From contig OY856409.1 in the NCBI GenBank assembly GCA_963693085.1, forward strand, positions 1,616,297,711-1,616,361,710: a stretch of DNA of 64,000 bases, written 5' to 3'. Positions 12,964 through 24,727 of this stretch are shown in pieces. Position numbers and translations under genes: made by a program. The notes beneath the pieces are model-generated. The model was not told the DNA's origin. It made no database searches and saw only the letters and a list, made by a program, of their open reading frames with translations. The DNA is from Alisma plantago-aquatica (taxonomy: Eukaryota; Streptophyta; Magnoliopsida; Alismatales; Alismataceae). Numbering within the stretch: position 1 is the stretch's first letter; every line of letters begins with the position of its first letter.

Positions 12964-13834
12964 ATGGCATCCAATAGGAGAAAAAGTGGTTCCACTACTG
13001 CTACCTCGTCCAATTCCTCTACTGCTTCATCCAATAAGTTCTTTGTCCATGACATCATTCAATTTATCAACCCATAGGTTGTTGCTAGGTACAAAGAGCT
13101 ACTTCCCCAGTCTCTATTTCCTTTTCAAACTTCCTTATATTTTGGGATAGAACATCTTGGCATCAAACATGTTTTTCTTGATCAATGTGTTGGACCACTA
13201 TGTATTGAACAACTTTCCTTCTTAAATTCTTTCTATAGTGTGAAATCCGTTCATGAGTTCTGTGTAAATTTCACATGGAACTACACAACATCGATGTCTC
13301 CATTGGACACTATAATTACCCATTTCTCCATGATCACTAGAATTAGGATCCAAATCACAAATGATACTCTCAATTTCTAACTTAGTTGATTCCTTCCATA
13401 TGATAATTGGGAAACCACCTATCCCAATCATGCAGAGTTGCTCTATCGTGAAAAGTTCTACCAAAGTTTGATCATGAACTATCCATTTTTGACATTCATA
13501 AGCTTTTGAAGAAACTTGAGATCCCTTATAGGAAAAAGGCAATCCTGCCCTTAAAAGCACTTGACACAGAGGCACACATCATAGCTCAAATTTTCAATTG
13601 TAATGTCCATCCCAAAAAGAAGCAAACTGACATTGCAAAGAATGCAATTGTGACCGTGTATTGCCTTCTCAATAAAATCTAAGTCATGTGGGCTCACTAT
13701 ATCCTCCACCACATCACCTATTTTGAGTCAGAGAAGAAAACCAAGGAATCTCACCCACCATACCCTAACCTGATATGTGTCCTTTTTCACTTCCTTGCTA
13801 AGAAATCTCTTCTGACTGACATCAACTATCCTAC
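12964..13834 (+). pseudogene. Element A env-like frame, 5' part, cut by element C
   Basis: ATG at 12964 opens MASNRRKSGSTTATSSNSS, then NKFFVHDIIQFI and RYKELLPQSLFPF. Further pieces include a histidine/asparagine block (TYPNHAE) and YILHHITYFESEKK near 13690-13740. This arrangement resembles the env-like or 'putative plant transposon protein' that follows pol in Sireviruses. Its role in those elements is not established. In-frame stops occur and element C begins at 13835. The C-terminal remnant should lie after 20530. Assignment rests on position and pattern; a database search would settle it. Confidence 0.5.
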
Positions 13835-15578
13835 TGATAAGTTCATATTTATCCATCCTAATTGCATATTTTATATCTCTATTTAGGAATATTTCATAAT
13901 TATTATTTATTTTTAAAGTCAATTTGTTTAGTTTAGCTTTTCTCCCTTTTATTTGGAGTTTTTACTAGTTTTCACTGACTTTTGTAGGGAATTGATAAAA
14001 TCCATCTAAACCCCAAGAAGGGCCATGAAACAATGGCTCAATTTTCTATATTTTGCCTCCCAGAATTCTCAATCAATCGACTGACTCATCTAATTGGTCG
14101 ACTCACATGCACCAAAATTTTCAACTTCCTGCGGTCCTGGTATATATATACTCTGCACCAAAATGGTCATAATTTTTACATCCCAAGGTGAAATATAATG
14201 TGCAAGTATGTATTTAAGAGGAAGTTTAATGCTCTACATGAAAAATGCATCTTGGGTGGCTTGCCAGTCGGTTGACTAGCCTTACAATTCGACCGACCTG
14301 TCATTGCGGGAATCAACAATAAAGAGAGTCAAATGGTCAAAATATTAAAAGAAGGTAACTCAATCAATTTATTCATTTGGAGCAAGTAATTAATGTTGTA
14401 AAAAGGCATAAAGGAAAGTTGGTTGATTCCATATGCTTTTGTGTGGAAGAAAGAATTCAAATGAAGACCTCTTCAAATGCCAGAATGATAAAATCATCAA
14501 TGTAGGACTTCAGTGTGAAGCAAGTGATTAATACAGTCGACTGACTGACGCCCCAGATTTGGCAATCTAGCCGCCGCTAGTATCCATTCCTCTAGGATCC
14601 CCCCCCCTCGCCTTCCCCCTATAAAAGGAGGGACTCCAAACCAAAATCATTTTTTCTATCCCCCAGAGGCCCTTCTACGCCTAATCTTATTCTCTTTATA
14701 TTATGTTTGAGTAGTGACCTACTGGGGCATGGGGACTAGCCCCATAGCCCATTCTTATTCTATATAATTGACTCAAATGTTTAGTAAAAAATGATTTCCT
14801 TACATTTCTTCTTTAATTGTTGATTGAATCGGTATACCTTTGTGGGGTGACGTGATCTTAGATCTGCAGAAGAATGAACACATAATTCCTTAATTGCAAT
14901 CAATATTTTTATCCATCTAATCTCATATTGTTTTCTGGTAGAATGATTATATTCTTTTGGGGGAGCAGATATCTCATATCCTCCCAAGAGTGAAGTCATG
15001 ATCTCTTAACAATATCTATTGATGGAGTATGATTATTCTATTTGTTGACTTGTTTTGTTATAGATTATGGTGACATGATCATCTGACTCATATGTTTGAA
15101 CATCAGAATATAAATCACATATTTCTCAATGAGATCTCAAACATGTACATATTGGAAGGTTGGATGATGACCCAAAAATTCCAGGATAGGGTTTGAGTAT
15201 GACCTTTTTGAGATTTTTGCTTTTAAAGGACACAAATCCATTTGGTCCTGATTTGATTACTAATCTTAGGATTCGGTTCATTGAGTAAAAGCATGGATAT
15301 TGGAAGTGATCCACTAAACCCCCAGTACTTTTTATCATTTGATTAGTTAGTTTATGCATTTATTCAATTTTGCTATTAGCATAATCAAACTCTCAACAAA
15401 CTAGATTTTTACTTCTTGTTCTTGTGATTGATTTTGAATTTCAACCATCTTTTCACCCTCCCTTGGATTGATACCTTAATATCAAAATGTTGACTTGTTT
15501 CTTGCAACTAGTTGACTACCTCTTTAGAAGGTTAAACATGAGACTTCTTCTAATGATTTGGTGTGCAAATGACATACA
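13835..15578 (+). repeat. Element C 5' LTR (1,744 bp)
   Basis: It aligns with 18724-20530 throughout, for example the block ATTTGGAGTTTTTACTAG and TATAAAAGGAGGGACTCC. Substitutions and small indels are frequent, so the insertion is not recent. Confidence 0.82.
14620..14626 (+). promoter_or_regulatory. TATA box of element C 5' LTR
   Basis: TATAAAA in CCCCCTATAAAAGGAGG is preserved in the 3' LTR at 19509-19515, embedded in the same C-rich and G-rich context. It is a likely U3 promoter core. Confidence 0.6.
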
Positions 15579-15583
15579 TAAAA

Positions 15584-15598
15584 TTTGGCACCTTTGCC
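15584..15598 (+). other. Primer-binding site of element C
   Basis: TTTGGCACCTTTGCC lies five bases past the 5' LTR and differs by two bases from the canonical TTTGGCGCCGTTGCC of Tat/Athila gypsy elements. Confidence 0.7.
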
Positions 15599-16216
15599 AG
15601 AGACGACACATGTTGTTTTTCGAACCTGATTGCTTGTATATAGGATTTCTCTTCTTTCTTTTCATAATTTTAGTTTGGTTTAATAATTTTTAGTTTGTTC
15701 TATAATTTATTTCTTCTTCATAAATTCCTTATCTTGCTTATAATTTTTATACGTATTCAATATTTTTATCCCTTCTTTCTAGCTTATTATGTAATTCTAC
15801 AATTTTATTGTTCTTCTATAATCACTTTGGTTATCTTATAACTTTACTTTAGTTTACTTTCATAATTTTTAGTCTTGTTCCATAATTTTTTTCTTATATT
15901 TTCAAATTTTATTTTACCTACTGAGACCCATTCTAGTAGTGTATTTCCTCCTTCTATTACATTTCCATTTTGGTAATACCGCTTAGTTTGTTTTGTAATT
16001 TTTAGTCTTCTTTATAATTTCTTAGATTATCTTCATAATTTTTAGTTCTTTTGTAACTTATAGTTAACTCCTTAACTTATTTTGTAAATTTTAGTTTCTT
16101 TTCATAATTTTTAGTTTCTTCTAACTTAGATCTTTTTCATTTCTTTCTATCTTAGTCTCTTTTTGTAACTTATTTCCTCAAAAAAAAAACTTTTCAAATA
16201 GAGTGGTTAACACATT

Positions 16217-17497
16217 ATGGTTCACAATGTCAATTGTGTGGTTATTACAGCCATACACACACCGGTAGATTGCTCAAATGTATCCCCTCATATTATGGTG
16301 GCACCTTATAATATAGAGTCTTCCCACCAAGATGGATATAATAAAAATTACAATCCACAAACATCTGAAGTCTATTACGAGGAACAAAGTTACACATATC
16401 AGCATTAAGGATGTTATGACCAAGAATGTTATGGAGGGTATGGCAAGGATAATCAATGAATTTTGGGAGATATGAACCTTATTATGAAAATAAATATAGA
16501 TCTCAATAGGAGGAATGAATTAAGGCCCTAGAAAGGATAGTAGCAGAGCAACGGGAAATACCAAAAAATAGACAAGTCGTATTAGCTACTTTACTAGAGG
16601 TCCAATCGAGGAGCCCCCCCCAGATAATTAGAGCAGCCTAAGATGATTTTTTTACAATGACGGTGATGATCCTATGTTTATGTCATTTATATTAGATCCA
16701 AATAAAATAGCACAAATCAAGGAGTCACAACCTTCATATTATGAGTACATTGGTATTCCAACCCTTCAACTAGAGGCTTTATTACTAGAATGTAAAAAGT
16801 CACACCAAGAGGGCCATCCTTGTTCGGATATAAATCTTGAAACTCCTCTTATTATTGATATAGATCTAGAAGTTATCAATGACCAATTAGATTTTGTTGA
16901 ATCCATTCTGGATAATAAACTACCGCCCTCCCATAATGAATTCGATGGTGTTTTTGAAGAAAGGCTTCCTTATCAAGATCCTTACACTCTGTCTCGGTCA
17001 ATTTCCACTCCATATACGATTGGCCTGAATTGGGAGTCTTCACCATTAGGAGAAATTTACATACCCCCACTCTTCAATGGTTATAATGATATTCCTCGTG
17101 AATCCACATGCCACTTAGAAATGTCTTGCATGGAGAAACTAGAACCACATGCCATATCAACAATGAACCATATTAATCCCATTGACAACATGTTGATTGT
17201 ATGATTTTTAAGGAGAATGGAAGTAATTATGATGTTGATTTAAATCCAATTGTTCCTTTCATATCATCACCACTTCTCATGTATGTAGATCAATATGACA
17301 GGGGGAAACCAGATCCAGATCCTCCACCTAATCTTGCACAACTGACACTACATGTGCTACCAGATAGACACCCGCAAATCTCTCCTAATCCACATTCATC
17401 ACCAACACTTCCATCACTGCTAAAGGAAGATTTGTGGATCCTATTTGAGGGACGGCAAGGCACAAGGCAATATGAAAGCACATTTGAGCTTCCATAA
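16217..17497 (+). pseudogene. Element C internal reading frames of unknown function
   Basis: Three frames follow one another: 16217-16408 (63 residues, Tyr/Gln/Asn-rich, YYEEQSYTYQH), 16674-17204 (176 residues, acidic, with DPNKIAQIKESQPSYYEYIG at the start) and 17201-17497 (98 residues, Pro-rich, with RGKPDPDPPPN). I recognise no domain. The 16674 frame is the longest uninterrupted frame in this element and is acidic and Leu/Ile-rich, quite unlike gag or pol. The last two overlap by four bases. Comparable minus-strand frames occur in element E. It may be the remnant of an ORF that Tat-lineage elements carry beside gag-pol, or simply a non-coding relic. Confidence 0.4.
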
Positions 17498-17660
17498 CCA
17501 CCCAACCATTGGGTGCACTATGAATATCTGCAAATCAAGTTTTCATCCCCCATACACATTCCATTTAGCTAGATGTTCTTTGAGCTATCAGGACCCTTGG
17601 TGATCTCTGCACCTTTCTCTCTTCCATTTTAGATTTAAGCTTTTCTCAAGATGAGTAAAA

Positions 17661-17677
17661 TTTTAAGTTTGGGGTGG
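17661..17677 (+). other. First PPT-like tract in element C
   Basis: TTTTAAGTTTGGGGTGG follows CTCAAGATGAGTAAAA, the classic context before a gypsy 3' LTR, but the LTR does not start for another kilobase. A near copy precedes the real LTR at 18706-18723. Confidence 0.5.
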
Positions 17678-18705
17678 AGATGGGTGGTACGATGTCATTC
17701 CGCCCACTCTTTCTTAATTTTTTTGCAATTTTCTTTATGTTGTGTAGTTTAAGCTTTAAAATTTTCAAAAAAAAAAACTTTCTTTAAGACTTAGCCTTTA
17801 TCTAGTCGGTCAGACCCTTGTATACTTAGACACAATGATATGCATGTTTATCAATAGACCCCATGGATGATGTAACTTCTTTTATAATGTAAATTATAAA
17901 ATCCGCCATCAATAGAAACTATATTGTCACCTAAGATTTAATTAACGACATTATTTGGAAAAGATGGCAAGTCATAGAGGATTAATAGGACTAAAAAATA
18001 ATGCTTCGTTATCTATAGTTATAGATTAACTTGAAAAGTTTCTTTATTTTGTAGAACTCTAAAGTAGTTGACCCAATGTATGAAACTCCTAATGGGCTTA
18101 AATTCAAAACAAGTTGCATAGAGAACAATCTTTTCTACACTTCTTACATCACCTTCTTATTCCATCCATAAAAGAAAAAGAAGTGTCAAAACCCTAAGTT
18201 CAGGGTGGCACCCTTCCCCCTCTTCCACTTCTTTCATACCCCTTGAAATTAATTGGGTGTACCATAAAAAGATGCCAATGATCACAAAAAAAATACAGTC
18301 AATATAACTGCAATATATAAATAAAAAGATCTAAATTCGAATAGAGGATAGATCACTCTTCTTATGTATCTCCCTTCTCTCTGTTTTATACCTAGGGGAA
18401 AATATATGAACCTCAACCAATCAACATAATCCATGTTCTTGTAAAATGACTCATAAGAATATGTGGGAGTCTAAATAAAAAGGGGATAGGAAATCTGTTT
18501 TATTGCGGGTCTTGAAATGGAACAAAGTTGTGAAATAATCTTGAAGTAGGAAATATAAATTATTTTTCATAATTTCAAGAAGTAAAGGTTTCTTGGCCAT
18601 ATAAGGTGGAAGGACTTAATTGGTGTATTATGTGAGTGAGGATGATGGGTTGAAAGTATTATGCAACAGTATTTTTAATTCAATATTGCTCAAGGATGAG
18701 TAAAG

Positions 18706-18723
18706 TTTAAGTTCAGGGTATTT
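18706..18723 (+). other. PPT of element C next to the 3' LTR
   Basis: TTTAAGTTCAGGGTATT directly precedes the 3' LTR start at 18724 and is preceded by CTCAAGGATGAGTAAA, the same context as the upstream copy. Confidence 0.6.
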
Positions 18724-20530
18724 TGACAAGTGCATATTTTTCCATCATGCATATTTTAGATATGTCTTTAAGAATATTTCATTGTTTTTATTTAGTTTTA
18801 AAGTCAATTTGTTTAGTTTAGCTTTTCTCCCTTTTATTTGGAGTTTTTACTAGGTTTCACTGACTTTTGAAGGAAATGATAAAATCCACCCAAAGCCCAA
18901 GAAGACCCATGAAATAGAGGCTCAATTATCTATCTATAGCCTCTCAAAACTCTTAATCAATCAATCGACTCATCCAGTTATTCGACTCACATACACCAGA
19001 TCTTTCAACTTCCTATAGTCCTGATATCTGCACCAAAATGGTCATAACTTTTACATATAAAGGTGAAATTTAATGTGCAAGTATTCGTTGGAAAGGAAAT
19101 ATAATTTTATACATGAAAATGTATCTTAGATGGCTTTACAATTGGCTGAATGGCCTTATGTGTTACTTGACTCGTTTTTGTGGGAATCAACAATAAAGAG
19201 AGTCAAATGGTCAAAATATTAAAAAAGACAACTCAATAAATATATCCATTTGGGACAAGCAATTAATGTTGTAAAAAGGAACAAAGGAAAGTTATATGAT
19301 TCTATATAATTTTTTTGAAAGAAATAATTTAAATAAAGACTCCAAAAAATGCTGAAACGATAAAATCATCAATGTGGTCAAGGTTTGACCTAGGTGACTT
19401 TGGACTGAAGTAAGTGATTAATGTAGTCGAACGAATGGCACCATAGATGAGACAATTTAGCTGCCTCCAACAGTCATTCCTATAGGGTTTATCCCCCTCC
19501 TTTCCCCCTATAAAAGGAGGGGGGACTCCAAAGAAAAAGCATCATTTTTTATATCCCCCAGAGCTCCCACTGGGTCTGTTTTTGTTCTCTTTCTATTATG
19601 TCTGAGAAGTTACCCAGTGGGGTATGGAGACTAGTCCCATATCATATTCTTATTCTATGTGATTGACTCCAATATTTAGTAAAAGAATGCTTTTATTCCA
19701 TTTTTTCTTTTGTTATTGGTTGAAATGATATACTCTTGTGGGGTGATGTGATCTCGGATCCCCATAAGAATGAACCCATGATCCCTTAACTGCAATTTTT
19801 ATCTTTTTCCCCATCTAATCTTGCATTGTTTTATGGTAGAATGATTATATTTTTGTTGTGGTACCGATATCTCATATCCTCACAAGAGTGGACCCATGAT
19901 ATCTTGACGATATATGCTGATAGAGTTTACGATCATTCTACTCGGTGACTTGTTTTGTTATAGCCTATGGTGATGTGATCATCTGACGTATAAGTTTGAA
20001 TGTCAGAATGGAAATCACATGTTTCTCAATGAGATATAGGATAGGGACATGTCAGACAGTTGTACGAGGATCCCCGAACACCGTGATCAATAGGTTTTTG
20101 GAATGTCCAACCCTTGTGAGATTTTGTTCTAAAAGGATACAAATCCACATGGTCTGATTTGATTAGGATCTGAAAGGATACAAATCCACATGGTCCTGAT
20201 TTGATTCCTAATCTTAAGAGTTGATTCATTGAGTAAAATCATGGATATTGGTGGTGATACCCTGGACCCTCATTACCTTTTGTCATTTGATTATTTAGTT
20301 TTAATTATACATTTATTCAATTTCATTTTTAGCATAATCAAACTCCCAACAAACTAGATTTTTCTTCTTCTTCTCACAATTGGTTTTGGGTTTCAACTAT
20401 ATTTTCACCGTCCCTTGGATCTATATATTACTACCAGAATTTGACATGTTGCTTGCAACAGGTTGCTTTCCTCTTTTGAAGGTTAAACTCTAGGACTTTT
20501 CCTAGTGATTAGGTGTGAAAACAACATACA
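18724..20530 (+). repeat. Element C 3' LTR (about 1.81 kb)
   Basis: Opens TGACAAGTGCATATTT and ends ACAACATACA. It contains TATAAAA at 19509-19515. A short duplication inside it (ACAAATCCACATGGTC at about 20130 and 20180) is absent from the 5' copy and accounts for part of the length difference. Confidence 0.8.
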
Positions 20531-21920
20531 TCACAGACTAGTAGGAGAGGTGTCTGAATCAGTGAAACCTCAGTGAAAAATTCCTTCCATGGCTCTACCA
20601 CTCTTGGTGCTTCCTTTTCTTAGACGGATAACCTTCCCAGCCCCCTCCTTTTTTTTTAAAGCCAGGGGACCATCTATTCACCCCACTCCTACTCCACCTA
20701 GACCTGATAGGGATTCTTTTGTTTATATCCAATGAGTCCCTTATGGGGTACATTATGTACCAGAATGCCTATCATCTATAGGTTCAAGAACATGTTCACC
20801 AAAACTTGGTTCACACCATTTCCAACATGAACTTGTCCTGCCCATATCCTTATCCACCATACCAGTCGTCCTTTTCTACCCATGATTGTGTTATCTATGC
20901 ATGATCAATTTTATCCAACATATCAACATACTTTTTTCTCTACCCACACTAGTCCTACTGCTAGACCTCCATCTACCTCATCTTGTCCATCTCTGATCCT
21001 AACATTGCTACTAGCTCTTCCTACTGGCCTGCTTGTTGCTTCCCTTGCCAACTTAGATGACATTTCTAGTCCTACCTTTCCACAAGAAAATGTATTGATT
21101 GCCACTAGATAGATGGGATGGAATGATCTCAACACTAGATGGTCAGGTACTTGTTCTTTTTCTCCTTCTGGGGATGTTATTATGGAAGAATAAGAGGATG
21201 TTGAGGATGATGATGAGGTTGTTGATGCACCTCTTTCCCCAAGACTAGATCCTATTAGCGATAAGGATTATGACCTAACTTAGGATGGCCTAGATCTACA
21301 TGATCTGGATGTTTAGTACTTAGATATTAGAGTGCCCATGTACTTTTATTTTATGAGCTTAGCACGTATTACATAGGGCACTTGTATTTGAGGCTACTAC
21401 TTACTTATTTCTATTGTTCTCTGTGATTTTAATTTCTATCATGGACTTAATTTTTTTTCATAATAACCTATTCATGTATACTTGGCTCTGGTATTACTAT
21501 TTACTCTGTGAGCTTCACTGTATGTACTAGTTTAATTTGATTATCACTTAATGATATCAATTATTTCTCTGGCTTGCTATGTTTTGGTGTTATTTTTGTA
21601 TGGTGATGGTGGTTGGACATGACCTAGCTTAGCTCTTCTACTCCCCTCTCTTTTATATGACAAAGGGGGAGAAAAAGTTTGGCTACATAGATCTATATTT
21701 GCATATCTTTTTGGTTATGAAAAATTGGTTGCAAATAGCATACATACAGTTTAGTTGGTCTTTGGAGGACTCACCATACATGTAAAGGTAAGCATGAATT
21801 GCGGGGGAGCAATTGCTAATACATTCATGTATTCTCCTAAATTCAAAGGTGAAGATTTGAAAATTTTGGTCCTTTTCAATATGTTTAGGAATGCTTTGTC
21901 ATCTTTAAAAAGGGGGGAAA
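20531..21920 (+). other. Element A 3' internal region after C
   Basis: This is the probable continuation of A's env-like frame and its 3' untranslated part. Near 21190 an acidic run (EDVEDDDEVVDAP) reads in one frame between stops. Two purine tracts are visible: AAAGGGGGAGAAAAA from 21662 and AAAAAGGGGGGAAA at 21907-21920. Repeated PPT-like tracts are typical of Sireviruses; the second adjoins the LTR and is the working PPT. The 76- and 70-codon frames near 20900 overlap on opposite strands and are not supported. Confidence 0.55.
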
Positions 21921-24727
21921 TGTTGACCTAATAGTTATACATTGTCCATACTTTAATGATGCCTTAACCATTCCATTCATGTGTATCTAATATGTCTATT
22001 TGAGAGCAATTCCATGATTTAGGTACATGAAGAGGATGAAATTAACAAGCCGTAGTTTGTCAAAAAATAAGTCAAATTCAACACAAATGCAAGAATTGAA
22101 GAATAGAAAGTATATCTATTATAATCATGTTGTAAATCATTCATGTTGAATGTATTACTTGTAAACAATCTTAATGGGAATTTAGAGCACTTAAATTGAA
22201 TGTTTATATACTTTTGAGGTTTTTGTCATAAGGCATTCTAGGGAGGTTTGCCAGCCAAGTTTCCCCCTCAGGTAACTCAACTAACAACCATTCTGGGCTT
22301 TTGACAAAAACCCTTATCGACTGAGTTTGTCCTGGTATCACTTGACTGAAAACAAGCATTGTTAAGGCAAATACATGCGTCATACGAGTTTCTTATTAGT
22401 TAGAAACTCGATCAAAAAATGTCATTTATGAGAAAGTGAGCCTTGTAAGTTGAATTATCCAAAAGGTAACTCGACCAACTACGCTATTATGGAAAGTGCT
22501 AAAAAGTATGTCTAGCTATTTAGAGTGTTGCAAATTTAAAAAATAGATATCTTGCAACTCCCCAAAATATCTAGAATTCAATCCAACTGTCTCTATTGTC
22601 TAGTAGGCAACCTCAACTAGAGAAAGGATCCCTTAGACTTCATTCCAAGTTAGCTTTGTTGGATCCTAGATGGGTGATTAGATGCTCTAGAAGGGGGGTG
22701 AATAGAGTTGAATGCACTTAAACAAAATTCATTAGACCTTCAAGATATATCACAAGATAAGGTTGTTAAATAGGAAATTTGTGTGCAAATAAAACATGCA
22801 TAGCAAGGGAGAGAGAGATTGAGCATACACCAATTGACAAGCTGTTTAGAGTGGTTCCACACTTCAAACTAAAAATGAGTCAGTCCACTACCTAGAGAGG
22901 TCAACCTCTAGGATTTCTTAACCTTGCACCTTCATTATATTCATTATGAGAGATACAATACATGACCACCAAAGGACTTACCTATCCAATACAAAGAGTC
23001 TTCAACCTTACCAAGGACTTACCCACTTTGCAAGGAGTCTTTCGCCTTCTTCCAAGGAATTACTTACTCTTGCACAAGTCTTCATCCTTGTAGGGATTAC
23101 CCACTATTCTTGGATCTTCCACCTTTGACGTCACCTTCACTCGGAGAAGCTTCCACCAAGGACTTACCCACTTGAGAAAGGAGTCTTCTGCCTTCACCAA
23201 GGGCTTACCCACTCTTGCTCCAAGTCTTCAGCCTTGATCTTCACCAAGGGACGCCTTCCCTTGTTCTTCTTTGTCTCTCTTAGCCAAGAGAGAGAACCTT
23301 CATCTTCATGATTGAAATGAGAAATAGGGAGGTTGTGGAAGTGAGAGCCTCACAAGATATACATGTAGGACTAGCTCTCTTATAGATTTCCTACTCACTC
23401 TAACAAATGTAGTAAGTGATTAAGCTTAGAGAGAGAGAGGAGGTTGTAGGAAGCACTCAACTATAGAATAGGAACCTCACATAGAGTTTTGCATTGAATG
23501 CTCAACCTTGGAATGAAGACCAAGGGGTCATATTTATAGTTGGGGATGCCTCTTAGCCTTTGGGAACACTTGAGATAAAAAACTAGCCATTTTTTGGCTT
23601 ACAACAGATATATTTTCACTTGTTTCAAGTCCAAAATGGCTAGAAGCACTTTTCTGTACAGTGCAATCGGTCAAGTTTCTATAAAGGTAACTTGACTGAT
23701 AGAGTAAAAGACAAAGTCGATATTCAAACCATCAATCGCGTTTGTCCTGGGGAAACTCGACCAGCCAATGAAAATCGAATTGGTCAGGTACTCCATCGGT
23801 CGAGTTCTGTGAAGTGTAAACTCGACCGATTAAAAGTCATTTTCAAGATCCAATCAGGATCGGTCGAGTTCTGTGTATTGACAACTCGACCGATGAACAA
23901 CCTGATGTGAATTTTGGAAAATGGGTTTTGAGTGCTTAAACATTCGATCTAAGTGCTCTTAATTTTTTCCAAGCTTAATTATAAGTCATAAAATCATTAA
24001 AAGTGATTTACAACATGATTCTAATGGATTTACTTCATATTACAAAAATGTGCACTTGTATTGACTTTGACTTGTCTTTTCTCCAATTTGATATTTTCTA
24101 TGCTCCCTAACTATATTTGAGTGATTATGCCTTCAAGAGCCCCTAATCTCCCTCAAGCTTGATTTATTCTCTACCATCTAAGTGAGTTAGGAACTTTATT
24201 AGAGAGTTGCTCCATTGTACTATTGTCAAAGCTCTTCACTCTTCCTCCCAATCTCTCTCTCAACTTGGTAATTTTAAGGTGACTTCCTTGAAGTAGGAGG
24301 TGGTGAATCAAGGACTAAAGATCTTCTACAAGAATGGGTAAGCCCTTGAAGAGGGTAGAAGATTCTTGGTAGGTACATAGGTAAGACTTTTGTAATGGTT
24401 ATTGGCTCCTTGATTCGAAAAGGAATGTAAGTTTAGCCCTTGTTCTTAAAAAGGGTGGTCTTGTGTTGTAATTCTCCTTGTGGAATTTATAGAGTGTAAC
24501 AAGGTTTAAAATCCTAGAGAGTGACTCCTCTAGGTAGTGGATGTACATATCCTAGTTTGGAGGTTGGAACCACTATACATCTTAGTCTTCTTTTAGTGTT
24601 TGCCCAATCTCTCTCTTCCTTGCTTTTCTAGCAATATCTTTTAGCAAATATCTTAAATGTCTAATGAATTTTGTTTAAGCAGTATTAGCTCTATTCACTC
24701 CTCCCTCTAGATTTCATAGATCTAACA
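21921..24727 (+). repeat. Element A 3' LTR, enlarged by an insertion
   Basis: It opens TGTTGACCTAATAG and ends TCTAACA. It is about 1,435 bp longer than the 5' LTR because of the segment at 22657-24097. Outside that segment the two LTRs align well, including GGTGACTTCCTTGAAG near 24280 and near 2906. Confidence 0.8.
22657..24097 (-). mobile_element. Inverted LTR-like insert (related Sirevirus subfamily) in A's 3' LTR
   Basis: The 5' LTR of A reads AAGTTGGCCTTCTATGCTCCC; here the same point holds 1.44 kb extra. The insert starts TGTTGGATCC and its left 60 bases resemble the reverse complement of A's LTR end (GGTGAATAGAG shared). Farther in, CATTCGATCTAAGTGCTC and ACAACATGATTCTAAT match the reverse complement of A's LTR. 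So this is an inverted solo LTR of a related subfamily. Its right end does not show the expected GGTCAACA, so it may be truncated; no TSD was resolved. Two strong palindromes lie at 23795-23830 and 23859-23894. Confidence 0.6.

Larger units (their letters stand above)
13835..20530 (+). mobile_element. Element C: non-autonomous gypsy (Tat/Athila-like LARD) inside A
   Basis: The LTR pair is 13835-15578 and 18724-20530, opening TGATAAG or TGACAAG followed by a shared GCATATTT block. After the 5' LTR, TTTGGCACCTTTGCC (15584-15598) matches the TTTGGCGCCGTTGCC primer site of Tat/Athila elements. A tract ending TTTAAGTTCAGGGTATT precedes the 3' LTR. Internal DNA is only about 3.1 kb and shows no protease, integrase or reverse transcriptase, so it must have been mobilised by another element. 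I could not confirm a TSD (left flank CCTAC), leaving the right end uncertain by a few bases. Confidence 0.8.
1986..24727 (+). mobile_element. Element A: Sirevirus-like Ty1/copia retrotransposon inside B's LTR
   Basis: The 5' LTR is 1986-3357 and the 3' LTR starts TGTTGACC at 21921 after AAAAAGGGGGGAAA. A tRNA-Met-like primer site (TGGTATCACAAC) follows the 5' LTR at 3360. Gag, pol and an env-like region occur in Sirevirus order. Several PPT-like tracts near the 3' end (for example AAAGGGGGAGAAAAA at 21662) and palindromes in the LTR are Sirevirus habits. Flanking pentamers are TCTTA and TCTCC, a decayed TSD matching TCTTT in B's intact LTR. A holds S1, C and an inverted LTR-like insert. All genes are broken. 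Confidence 0.87.

Noticed and set aside
20525..20529. CATAC as the right TSD of element C (left flank CCTAC)
   Set aside because: The LTR alignment extends past this point in both copies (ACATACAT), so the pentamer is inside the LTR. The TSD stays unresolved.
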